Shown: positions 6,126 through 13,295 of the stretch, piece by piece | How positions within the stretch are numbered: the stretch's first letter is position 1 | Layout: each line of letters starts with the position of its first letter | Source of the DNA: CAYLMM01 sp964646035 | GTDB taxonomy: Bacteria; Krumholzibacteriota; Krumholzibacteriia; LZORAL124-64-63 | DNA length: 13,295 bases | Assembly (NCBI GenBank): GCA_964646035.1 | Contig: CAZYDJ010000064.1 | Location: 1-13,295 of the forward strand | Direction: 5' to 3' | The notes under the pieces: generated by a model | The model's database searches: none | The model's input: the letters and a program-made list of their open reading frames with translations, nothing else | Told to the model about the DNA's origin: nothing | Program-made: the position numbers and the translations under genes

Positions 6126-7169
6126 ATGGCTACGACCAACGGATCCCCCTACCTGGCCGCCCTGTGCGGGGAACGAACAGACCGCCGGCCCATCTGGATC
6201 ATGCGCCAGGCCGGACGCTATCTGCCCGAGTACCGGGCGGTCCGCGAGAAGACATCCTTCATCAATCTCTGCAAGACGCCGGAACTGGCGTGCGAGGTCA
6301 CACTGCAGCCCATCCGCCGTTTCGGCTTCGACGCCGCCATCCTGTTCAGCGACATCCTGGTGCCGCTGGAGTCGATGGGCGCGCCGTTCACCTTCGACGA
6401 TTCCGGGCCGCGGATGCTCAAGACGATCCGCAACGAGGATGATGTCTCCGCCCTGCGCGTGGTGGACTCGCGCGAGCAGATCGGCTACGTGGCCGATGCG
6501 ATCCGGATGATCAAGAGCGAGCTTGGCGGCAAGACGCCGCTGATCGGTTTCGCCGGCGCGCCGTTCACCCTGGCCTCGTACATGATCGAAGGCGGCGGCT
6601 CGAAGAACTTCCAGCATCTGAAGTCGATGCTCTACACCCGGCCCGACCTGCTGCGCGAACTGCTCGACAAGCTGGCCGACCAGATCACCGACTATCTCCT
6701 GATGCAGGTCGAGGCGGGCGTCGACGCGGTCCAGATCTTCGACACCTGGGGCGGCATCCTCCACCCCGCGGACTACGAGTCGGTGATCCTGCCGGGCGTG
6801 CACAAGATCTTCGCCGGCCTGAAGAAGGCGGGCGTGCCCCGGGTATATTTCCTCAAGGGCTGCGCGCCCTATCTGGACAAGGTCGCGACCATTGACGCCG
6901 AATGCTTCGGCGTGGACTGGACCCTCGACCTGGACCGGGCCATCGCCGCCTACCCCGGCAAGGCCGTGCAGGGCAACCTCGACCCGCTGTGCCTCTTCGG
7001 ATCCCACGCCGAGATCCGCCGCCGCGCCCTGGAGATCTGCCGGGCGGGAGACGGCGCCCCCGGACACGTCTTCAACCTCGGGCACGGCATCCTGCCCCAG
7101 GCCCCGATCGACGCGGTCGAGGCCCTCGTCGAAACCGTCCAGAACTATCAGACCGGAGATCAGGCATGA
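6126..7169 (+). CDS. hemE: Uroporphyrinogen III decarboxylase
   Basis: This 347-residue cytoplasmic enzyme removes four carboxyl groups from the acetate side chains of uroporphyrinogen III to give coproporphyrinogen III. The first family signature, IWIMRQAGRYLPEYR, is at residues 23-37, with the substrate-binding arginines R27 and R31. The catalytic aspartate is D76 in LFSDIL. The second signature is GFAGAPFTLASYMIEGG at 141-157, with the active-site tyrosine Y152. H320 in FNLGHGILP matches the conserved C-terminal histidine. Length is normal for the family. It is the first gene of the heme operon, has its own ribosome binding site, and its stop overlaps the hemN start as ATGA, implying coupled translation. 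Confidence 0.97.
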   Translation: MATTNGSPYLAALCGERTDRRPIWIMRQAGRYLPEYRAVREKTSFINLCKTPELACEVTLQPIRRFGFDAAILFSDILVPLESMGAPFTFDDSGPRMLKTIRNEDDVSALRVVDSREQIGYVADAIRMIKSELGGKTPLIGFAGAPFTLASYMIEGGGSKNFQHLKSMLYTRPDLLRELLDKLADQITDYLLMQVEAGVDAVQIFDTWGGILHPADYESVILPGVHKIFAGLKKAGVPRVYFLKGCAPYLDKVATIDAECFGVDWTLDLDRAIAAYPGKAVQGNLDPLCLFGSHAEIRRRALEICRAGDGAPGHVFNLGHGILPQAPIDAVEALVETVQNYQTGDQA

Positions 7170-8536
7170 GCGTCAACGTACCCCGCGCGCTGCTGGACAA
7201 GTACAACAAGCCGGGACCCCGCTACACCAGCTATCCCACGGTGCCGGTCTGGAGCGCCGACTTCGGCGGCGACGACTATCTGGCGGCCCTGGCGCGCCTG
7301 GCGGACAGCCCCGACGACGAGTTGTCGCTCTATATGCATCTGCCCTACTGCATGAAGCGCTGCCACTACTGCGGCTGCAATTCCGAGGTCTCCCACGATC
7401 CCGGCGACTTCGACTCCTATCTCGACCTGGTCGAGAAGGAGGTCGATATGATCGCCTCGGTCATCGGCCCCGGCCGCCGGGCGGTGCAGGTCCACTGGGG
7501 CGGCGGCACCCCGAACTACATGCGGCCGCAGCAACTCGACCGCGCATACGGCATCCTGGCCGAGGTCTTCGCGATCGATCCCGCCGGCGAGATCTCCATC
7601 GAATGCGATCCGCGGCTCGGCACTCCGGAACAGCTGGCGCATCTGCAGCAGATAGGCTTCAACCGCATCAGCATGGGGGTCCAGGATTTCGACAAGCCGG
7701 TGCAGCAGGCGATCGGCCGGGTCCAATCGGAGAAAAGGACCATCGGCCTCTACCACGCCTGTCGCGAGCTGGAATTCGACAGCGTCAACCTGGATATGGT
7801 CTTCGGGCTGCCGAAGCAGACGAGCGAAACCTTCGCCCGCACCCTCGACACCATCATCGGGCTCGGCCCCGACCGTGTGGCCTGTTTCAGCTACGCGCAC
7901 GTGCCGTGGGTGAAATCGAACCAGAAGAACATCGACGAATCGCTGCTGCCGGACGCCTACGCCAAGTTCGATCTCTTCCAGCAGGCCATCGACACCTTCG
8001 CCGCCGCCGGCTACGACTGGGTGGGCATGGACCACTTCGCCAAGCGCGACGACGAGCTGGCCGTCGCCCTGCGCGAGCGGCGCCTGCATCGGAACTTCAT
8101 GGGCTACACCACCCGTCCCGCCCCGCATATGCTGGCCTTCGGCGCCAGCAGCATCAGCGAGGTCGCCGGCAGCTTCATCCAGAACGACGCCGACCTGGCC
8201 GCCTACGCCGACGGCATCTCCGCCGGCCGGCTCCCGGTCGTTCGCGGCCACCGCCTCACCGACGACGACCTGCTGCGACGAGCCGCCATCCTGAACCTGA
8301 TGTGCAATCTGGAGCTGCCTTTCGCGATGGAGATCGGCGATTCCCGGGTCGACCGGGATCTGGCCCCCGAATTGGAGCGCCTCGCCCCGTACGCCGACGA
8401 AGGATTCATCGAGATCGGATCCGACCGGGTGACGGTGACCGAACTGGGACGATTCTTCATCCGGAACATCTGCATGGAACTTGACGCGTATCTGGGTCGA
8501 TCCGGAGACAAGCCCCTGTTCTCCAAGACCATCTGA
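7166..8536 (+). CDS. hemN: Oxygen-independent coproporphyrinogen III oxidase (radical SAM)
   Basis: This enzyme oxidatively decarboxylates coproporphyrinogen III to protoporphyrinogen IX without oxygen, using S-adenosylmethionine and a 4Fe-4S cluster. It has 456 residues, almost the same as Escherichia coli HemN. The cluster motif is C62-x3-C66-x2-C69 with the HemN-specific extra C71 (YCMKRCHYCGC). GPRYTSYPT (17-25) is the typical HemN N-terminus, Y56 precedes the cluster as in the known enzyme, GGGTP (112-116) contacts SAM, and E146 in SIECDPR is the conserved glutamate. These features separate it from HemW-type relatives. The open frame extends upstream inside hemE, but the ATG at 7166, overlapping the hemE stop, gives the family's normal length. 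Dependence on an oxygen-sensitive cluster fits anaerobic or microaerobic growth. Confidence 0.96.
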   Translation: MSVNVPRALLDKYNKPGPRYTSYPTVPVWSADFGGDDYLAALARLADSPDDELSLYMHLPYCMKRCHYCGCNSEVSHDPGDFDSYLDLVEKEVDMIASVIGPGRRAVQVHWGGGTPNYMRPQQLDRAYGILAEVFAIDPAGEISIECDPRLGTPEQLAHLQQIGFNRISMGVQDFDKPVQQAIGRVQSEKRTIGLYHACRELEFDSVNLDMVFGLPKQTSETFARTLDTIIGLGPDRVACFSYAHVPWVKSNQKNIDESLLPDAYAKFDLFQQAIDTFAAAGYDWVGMDHFAKRDDELAVALRERRLHRNFMGYTTRPAPHMLAFGASSISEVAGSFIQNDADLAAYADGISAGRLPVVRGHRLTDDDLLRRAAILNLMCNLELPFAMEIGDSRVDRDLAPELERLAPYADEGFIEIGSDRVTVTELGRFFIRNICMELDAYLGRSGDKPLFSKTI

Positions 8537-8547
8537 CTGGAGGCTCG

Positions 8548-9681
8548 ATGGCGACGAGGATGGCAGGACATGAGGATCTGTTGCGGCTTTCCCGCACCCC
8601 CCTCGATCCGTCTTTGCCCACCGGGCTGGTCCTGGCGGGCCTCGGCGGACCCGACTCCACCGACTCGGTCGAGCCCTTCCTGCGCAATCTCTTCGCCGAC
8701 CCGGCGGTCCTGCCCATCCCGTATCCGCTGAACCGGCTGGTGGGCGCAATGATCGTCAAGAAGCGACTCGCCGCGGTGAAGGAGCGCTACCTGGAAATCG
8801 GCTACGGCGGCGGATCGCCCCAACTGGATTGGACGACCCGCCAGTGCGAGGAGTTGGAGGTTCGTCTGAAGGGTCGCGGCCTGGATGTGGTGGCCGCGCC
8901 GGCGATGAGCTACTGGCGACCGTTTCCCGCCGACGCGGTATCCGATCTGATCGACGCCGGCGCCAAGCAGATCCTGGCGGTCCCCCTGTATCCGCAGTTC
9001 GCCGGTGCGACCACAGGCAGCGCCCTGGGCGCCCTGCGGTCGGCGGTCGACGAGCTGGCCCCGGGAGCCGCCATCTACGCCCTGCCCGAATGGAATCTGC
9101 TGCCGGGATATCTGGCGGCGCTGGCCGACCGTGTCGAACCGACCGTGCGCCGCTGGGCCGCGGAAGGGCTGGATCCCTCCTCCTGCGCCCTGGTCTGCGT
9201 CGCCCACTCCCTTCCCGAACGCTTCCTGCGCCGGGGAGACCCCTACCTCACCCAGACCCGGGCCACGGTCTCGGCGCTGGGCAACATCCTCGACCAGCGG
9301 CTTGCCGACGCCGGCTCCTGGTGGAAGTCGTTGCCCGGCGGATCACGTCCCCTGCTGGCCTTCCAGAGCAAGGTCGGACCGGTCAAGTGGGTAGGTCCGG
9401 ACATGACCGATGAAGTCAGGCGCCTGGCCGCCGCCGGCTGCCGGCGTCTGCACGTGTTGCCGGTCAGCTTCACCTGCGAGCATATCGAAACCCTTCACGA
9501 GCTGGATATCGAACTGGCCGCCGACGCCGCCGACGCGGGAATCACCTCCTTCTCGCGCGGCGAGGCCCTGAACCTGGACGAGGGATGGCTCGACTCCCTC
9601 GCCGCACTTCTCGCCGACGTCGCCTTCGCGCCGCCGGCCGCGCCTTCCTCCGGGGAGAGCGGGGAGATGGGAAATGTCTGA
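8548..9681 (+). CDS. hemH: Ferrochelatase
   Basis: This 377-residue enzyme inserts ferrous iron into the porphyrin, the last step of heme synthesis. Family marks are the N-terminal GLGGP (31-35), YGGGSPQ (86-92), the metal-site histidine H220 in VAHSLPERF, FQSKVGPVKWVGP (272-284), and PVSFTCEHIETLHELDIE (305-322) with the conserved glutamate E314. The start at 8548 has a GGAGG (8539-8543) four bases upstream; an alternative ATG at 8560 is less well placed. About 20 extra N-terminal residues and a loose Ala/Pro/Ser-rich C-terminal tail lie outside the core. No C-terminal cysteine cluster for an iron-sulfur centre is seen. The gap from hemN is 11 bases and the last eight bases overlap the next gene. 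The presence of HemN upstream suggests that protoporphyrin IX is its substrate. Confidence 0.95.
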   Translation: MATRMAGHEDLLRLSRTPLDPSLPTGLVLAGLGGPDSTDSVEPFLRNLFADPAVLPIPYPLNRLVGAMIVKKRLAAVKERYLEIGYGGGSPQLDWTTRQCEELEVRLKGRGLDVVAAPAMSYWRPFPADAVSDLIDAGAKQILAVPLYPQFAGATTGSALGALRSAVDELAPGAAIYALPEWNLLPGYLAALADRVEPTVRRWAAEGLDPSSCALVCVAHSLPERFLRRGDPYLTQTRATVSALGNILDQRLADAGSWWKSLPGGSRPLLAFQSKVGPVKWVGPDMTDEVRRLAAAGCRRLHVLPVSFTCEHIETLHELDIELAADAADAGITSFSRGEALNLDEGWLDSLAALLADVAFAPPAAPSSGESGEMGNV

Positions 9682-11125
9682 ATCCTCATTGCCGGTCGCC
9701 GTGGTCGGCGGCGGGATCGCCGGCCTGGCGACCGCCTTCAACATCGAGCGCGAGGCCGCCGGACGTGATCTGCCGGCGGCGGTGACCGTATTCGAGGCCC
9801 AACCGGAAGTGGGGGGCAACCTGCGCACCATCGCCGCGGACGGATTCCAGGTCGAAGCCGGCCCCAACGGCTTCCTCGACAACGAGCCCGCGACCCTGCG
9901 CCTGGTCGAGAGAGTGGGCCTGCAGGAGGAACTGCAGCGCAGCGAGGACACGACGCGACTGCGCTTCCTGCTGGTCAACGGCAGGATCTGCGAGATGCCG
10001 ATGACCCCGCCCGCCTTCATCAAGACCCCCATGCTCTCTCTCCCGGCCAAGCTGCGCGTCGCCTGCGAGCTGTTCATCCGGCCGCGAAGCGACCTGGGAC
10101 TGGCGGCGGAGGATCCCGCCACCGACGAGACCGTCTACGACTTCGGCGTGCGCCGGCTCGGCCGCGACTTCGCCGAGGTCTTCCTGGATCCGATGGTCAA
10201 GGGCGTGTTCGGGGGCGACGCCCGCAAGCTCAGCCTGGCGTCGGCCTTCCCGCGGATGGTCGAGCTGGAGCAGGAATACGGCGGCCTTTTCAAGGCCCTC
10301 TACCGGATCTCGCGCAAGAACCGCAAGACCGGCGACGGAGCCGCGTCTCCCGGTCCGAGCGGCGTTTTGCACAGCTTCCACACCGGCATGGAGACCCTGC
10401 CGCACCGGGTCGCCGCCGCCTTGAAGGGGAGGGTCCTGACCGATTCCCCGGTGGAATCGATCCACGCCGTCGAGTCGGGATGGGAAATCGTTGTCGGCGA
10501 CGAGATCCACGGTCCGTTCGCCGCCGTCGTGGAAACGGCTCCGGCCCACGCCGCGGCGAATCACTTCGAGGATCTGGAATTGAAGTCGCTGCTGGCCGAG
10601 ATCCCCTACGCCCCGATGGCCGTTATCACCATGGCCCACCGCCGCAACGACGTCGATCATCCCCTTGAGGGATTCGGCATGCTGATCCCCTCCCGTGAGC
10701 GGATGAAGCTGTTGGGAGTACTCTGGTCGGCCAGCATCTTCACCGGACGCGCGCCCGACGGAAACGTCATCCTGCGCGCGATGGCCGGCGGCGCATCCGA
10801 CAGGGACATCCTCGACAACGACGACGAGACCCTGATCGGAATGGCGCGCCGCGAGCTCGGCCCCCTCTTCGGCGTCAAGGCCGATCCCGTCCGCACCTGG
10901 GTCATCCGCTGGGAACACGCCATCGCCCAATTCGAGCCGGGACATCTGGCCAGGCTGGCCGCGGTCGAGAGGCGCCTGGAAGGGATGCCCGGCCTGATCC
11001 TCGCCGGCAGTTCCTATCGGGGGATTTCCGTGAACCACTGCGTGGCCGAGGCGGAAAAGACCGCCGTATCGGTGCTCGATCATCTGGCCGGAACAGTCGC
11101 GGCCGACACCGGGAAGGATTCTTGA
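9674..11125 (+). CDS. hemY: FAD-dependent protoporphyrinogen oxidase, HemY type
   Basis: This 483-residue flavoprotein removes six electrons from protoporphyrinogen IX to make protoporphyrin IX (the gene is also called hemG or pgoX/cgoX). The FAD-binding Rossmann motif VVGGGIAGLATAF is at residues 10-22, with the ribose-binding acidic residue E41 ending the second strand (VTVFEA). GGNLRT (47-52) and GPNGFLDN (63-70) follow as in this family. Near the C-terminus LILAGSSYRGISVNHCVAEA is the second FAD contact. It is not the flavodoxin-like HemG or the membrane-bound HemJ. Characterised HemY enzymes usually use oxygen, which contrasts with the oxygen-independent HemN in the same operon. It overlaps hemH by eight bases and is followed after one base by the HemX-like gene. 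Confidence 0.94.
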   Translation: MSESSLPVAVVGGGIAGLATAFNIEREAAGRDLPAAVTVFEAQPEVGGNLRTIAADGFQVEAGPNGFLDNEPATLRLVERVGLQEELQRSEDTTRLRFLLVNGRICEMPMTPPAFIKTPMLSLPAKLRVACELFIRPRSDLGLAAEDPATDETVYDFGVRRLGRDFAEVFLDPMVKGVFGGDARKLSLASAFPRMVELEQEYGGLFKALYRISRKNRKTGDGAASPGPSGVLHSFHTGMETLPHRVAAALKGRVLTDSPVESIHAVESGWEIVVGDEIHGPFAAVVETAPAHAAANHFEDLELKSLLAEIPYAPMAVITMAHRRNDVDHPLEGFGMLIPSRERMKLLGVLWSASIFTGRAPDGNVILRAMAGGASDRDILDNDDETLIGMARRELGPLFGVKADPVRTWVIRWEHAIAQFEPGHLARLAAVERRLEGMPGLILAGSSYRGISVNHCVAEAEKTAVSVLDHLAGTVAADTGKDS

Positions 11126-11126
11126 T

Positions 11127-11993
11127 ATGCAGGCCCTGCTCGGTTTCCTGAACACTCTGCTGCCGCTGGCCTACCTGGCGCTCTGCGGAGCCTATGTCCT
11201 GGTTTTCGCCCGCGACGACCATCGCGACGCCGCCTGGAGCCTGCGCCTGCTGGCGGCCACCATGTTGCTGCATCTGTCGGCCGTGGTAGTCAGGACGATC
11301 GCCCTGGACCGGGTCCCGATGGGCACTCCGCTCGAGTTCTTCTCGCTGCTGGCGCTGGCCATGATCGCCACCTACGCCGTGATCGAGAAGCGGCAGAAGG
11401 TGCGGCGCACGGGCTTCGTGATCGTGGGCCTGGCGTTCATGCTGCAGTTTTTGTCCAGCTCCTTCGTGGGCTCCGGCGAGTTGCCCCGTTCGCCCCTGCT
11501 CGAGGAGCCCGGCTACGTCGGACACGCCCTGCTGGTGCTGTTGGCATACGCCGCCCTGAGCCTCGGCTTCCTCTACGCCGTCCTCTATCTGATCCAGTCC
11601 CGGCAACTGTCGCGCAAGACCTTCGGCCTGCTCTTCCGCCGTCTGCCGCCGCTGGAGACCCTCGAGAAGATGAGCGTCGGATCGGTGCAGCTCGGCGTTC
11701 CGTTGCTGCTGGCCTCGCTGATCACCGGCCACGTCTGGCTTTCCGTGCTGGCCAAGCGCATCCCGGCCGATTCGGTCGCAGTCCTCTCCCACGGCGACCC
11801 CAAGATCATCGTCTCCTGGGTGATCCTCGCAGCCTATTCGGCCGGACTGCTGGGCCATCATTACCTGGGATGGCGGGGACGGCGGATGAACGCATTGGCC
11901 ATCGCCGGCTACATCCTGATGGTGATCGGCGTCGCCCTGGTACATCACTTCTTCCCGAGCTTCCACAACTTCTCCACCCGCGGGGGGGTGTGA
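11127..11993 (+). CDS. HemX/CcsA-like cytochrome c assembly family membrane protein
   Basis: This 288-residue integral membrane protein has about eight hydrophobic helices (roughly 4-26, 36-57, 67-87, 95-113, 130-155, 187-208, 225-245, 255-275). The PLEFFSLLALAM segment (68-79) and the end DPKIIVSW...GWRGRR (224-253) match the CcsA/CcmC/HemX superfamily. The tryptophan-rich WWD heme-binding signature expected of true CcsA between the last helices is not seen; the segment reads GHVWLSVLAKR. Histidines at membrane edges (H49, H133, H202, H273-H274) could bind heme. Its place just before hemA is typical of HemX, which influences glutamyl-tRNA reductase amounts in Bacillus; a role as a heme transporter for cytochrome c maturation is the alternative. 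AAGGA eight bases before the ATG supports the start. Confidence 0.82.
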   Translation: MQALLGFLNTLLPLAYLALCGAYVLVFARDDHRDAAWSLRLLAATMLLHLSAVVVRTIALDRVPMGTPLEFFSLLALAMIATYAVIEKRQKVRRTGFVIVGLAFMLQFLSSSFVGSGELPRSPLLEEPGYVGHALLVLLAYAALSLGFLYAVLYLIQSRQLSRKTFGLLFRRLPPLETLEKMSVGSVQLGVPLLLASLITGHVWLSVLAKRIPADSVAVLSHGDPKIIVSWVILAAYSAGLLGHHYLGWRGRRMNALAIAGYILMVIGVALVHHFFPSFHNFSTRGGV

Positions 11994-11998
11994 ACGAC

Positions 11999-13295
11999 AT
12001 GGTGCGATGCGAGAACAACGACATCGGGCCGGCGGCGGCCGAAACCAAGGCCGCGACGCTGAAGATGTGGGGGCTCGACCACCACCGGGCGCCCACCGAA
12101 ATCCGGGAGAAGGCCCATCTGGACGCGGATGCCGTGCGGAAATTCCTCGATCTCTGCGCCGGCGAGGAAGCGATCATCTCGGCGGTTCCCCTCTGCACCT
12201 GCAACCGGACCGAGATCTACCTGGAGACGCTGCCCGACGCCCCGTCCAGGAGTGCACTGGCCCGCTGCCTGGAGATGGTCGGCGTGGACATCGCCCTTTT
12301 CGAGGGCGAGTACGGCCTGCAGCTCGAAGGAGCCGCCGCGGTGCGCCACCTCTTCCGGGTCTGCGCCGGGCTCGAGAGCATGATGCTGGGCGAGCCGCAG
12401 GTCGGCGGCCAGGTCAAGGACGCCTACCGCGCCGCACGTGAACTGGGTCCGCTCGGGCCCATCACCCTGCGCGCCTTCCAGGGCTCCTTCCGCGCCGGCA
12501 AGCGGGTCCGCACCGAGACCAGGATCGGCGAGGGGGCGGTCAGCATCGCTTTCGCGGCGGTCGAGTTGGCCCGGAAGTTCTTCGCCGATCTCGGCGACAA
12601 CCGGGCGCTGCTGGTGGGCGCGGGCGAGACAGGATCCCTGGCCGCCAGACATTTCCTGGCCCAGGGAATCGGCTCCTTGACCATCGTCAACCGCAGCTCC
12701 GAACGGGCGCGGTCGCTGGTCGAGGAATTGTCGGCGGGAGAGTCCGACGCTCCGATCCGGCCCCGGCCCTGGGAGGAACTCGGCCAGGCGATCGCCGAAG
12801 CCGACGTGGTGCTGACAACCACCGGCGCCACCGAACCCGTCATCCTGCCCCCGATGATCGCCGCCGCCGCCCTCAAGCGGCGGGGCAAACCCCTTTTCCT
12901 GCTGGATATCGCCGTCCCGCGCGACGTTCATCCCGACGTCTCCAACCACGACGGCGTCTACCTCTTCGGTCTCGAGGATCTGGACGACATAGTCACCGCC
13001 AACCTGGCCGCCCGCCGCAACGAGTTGGACGGGGCCGATCTGATCATCGAGCGCGAGCTGGGAGAGTTCAGTGGTTGGATGCAGGATCTGGAGTTGCGGC
13101 CCACCGTATCCGAGTTCAGATCCTATCTCGAGCAGATCAAGAATCGCGAGATGGGGTACGTCCGCAAGAAGCAGAGCGAGGAAGTCGCCGCGGCGGTCGA
13201 GAAGAGCCTGGAAATCTTCATCAAGAGCCTGCTGAAGCGACCCATGGTGCAGCTGAAGTCGGCGTCGTCGAGCCGGGAGCGCTCGCAGCACCTCG
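11999..13295 (+). CDS. hemA: Glutamyl-tRNA reductase (3' end cut by the window)
   Basis: This enzyme reduces glutamyl-tRNA with NADPH to glutamate-1-semialdehyde, the committed step of the C5 heme pathway. The frame is open for 432 codons to the window end, close to the full family length. Family marks are GLDHHRAPTEIREK (25-38), the catalytic cysteine C68 in CTCNRTEIYL, the GLESMMLGEPQVGGQVK block, the NADPH loop LLVGAGETG, VNRSSERA, and DIAVPRDVHPDV. A helical dimerisation domain follows. The chosen ATG gives an N-terminal extension of about 22 residues (MVRCENNDIG...) before the usual start. An internal ATG at 12065 would remove it but has no ribosome binding site; a G-rich run ends ten bases before 11999. 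The gap from the HemX-like gene is five bases. Other early heme genes may follow beyond the window. Confidence 0.95.
   Translation, partial: MVRCENNDIGPAAAETKAATLKMWGLDHHRAPTEIREKAHLDADAVRKFLDLCAGEEAIISAVPLCTCNRTEIYLETLPDAPSRSALARCLEMVGVDIALFEGEYGLQLEGAAAVRHLFRVCAGLESMMLGEPQVGGQVKDAYRAARELGPLGPITLRAFQGSFRAGKRVRTETRIGEGAVSIAFAAVELARKFFADLGDNRALLVGAGETGSLAARHFLAQGIGSLTIVNRSSERARSLVEELSAGESDAPIRPRPWEELGQAIAEADVVLTTTGATEPVILPPMIAAAALKRRGKPLFLLDIAVPRDVHPDVSNHDGVYLFGLEDLDDIVTANLAARRNELDGADLIIERELGEFSGWMQDLELRPTVSEFRSYLEQIKNREMGYVRKKQSEEVAAAVEKSLEIFIKSLLKRPMVQLKSASSSRERSQHL

Noticed and set aside
6902..7165. Upstream extension of hemN inside hemE
   Set aside because: It would add 88 residues unlike HemN, whereas the ATG at 7166 gives the exact family length and an ATGA coupling with hemE.
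6892..8484. A plus-strand frame of 530 codons overlapping hemE and hemN
   Set aside because: The translation is Arg/Pro/Ala-rich with no motifs, in the wrong frame relative to hemN, whose catalytic residues are all present.
7160..8749. A 529-codon minus-strand frame opposite hemN, and similar long frames opposite hemE (5886-7085) and hemY (9686-11155)
   Set aside because: They lie opposite firmly identified enzymes, have low-complexity Gly/Val/Asp-rich translations, and have no family features.

Overview
GC-rich bacterial DNA, densely coded, with short intergenic gaps, overlapping stop/start pairs and Sec-type signal peptides on the exported proteins. Three c-type multiheme cytochromes, a periplasmic SurA/parvulin-like protein and an oxygen-independent coproporphyrinogen oxidase point to a Gram-negative bacterium with anaerobic or redox-flexible respiration. 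The phylum cannot be fixed from this window. No mobile element, tRNA, rRNA or CRISPR array was seen.

Region 1 (1-5048, + strand) looks like one transcription unit: the tail of an unidentified gene, a parvulin-fold chaperone-like protein made of two similar halves that lack the usual parvulin histidines, a 26-heme cytochrome, and a 16-heme cytochrome. Both cytochromes are built from doubled-CXXCH modules and have as many recurrent extra histidines as hemes, which suggests bis-His electron-transfer chains. The unit ends at a strong hairpin (5072-5098) that also serves the convergent gene.

Region 2 (5128-5946, - strand) is a separate 7-heme cytochrome, transcribed toward the 16-heme gene and divergently from the heme operon. 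A short AT-richer gap (5947-6125) separates the two start codons and holds an inverted repeat that could be an operator.

Region 3 (6126 to the window end, + strand) is a tight heme-biosynthesis operon: hemE, hemN, hemH, a HemY-type protoporphyrinogen oxidase, a HemX/CcsA-like membrane protein, and hemA (cut by the window end). It covers the first step from glutamyl-tRNA and the last four steps to protoheme.

Taken together, a locus encoding 49 covalent heme sites sits beside the operon that makes the heme. The cytochromes plausibly form a periplasmic or cell-surface electron conduit, with the parvulin-like protein helping their folding or export. The electron donor, the acceptor and any outer-membrane porin are not visible here.
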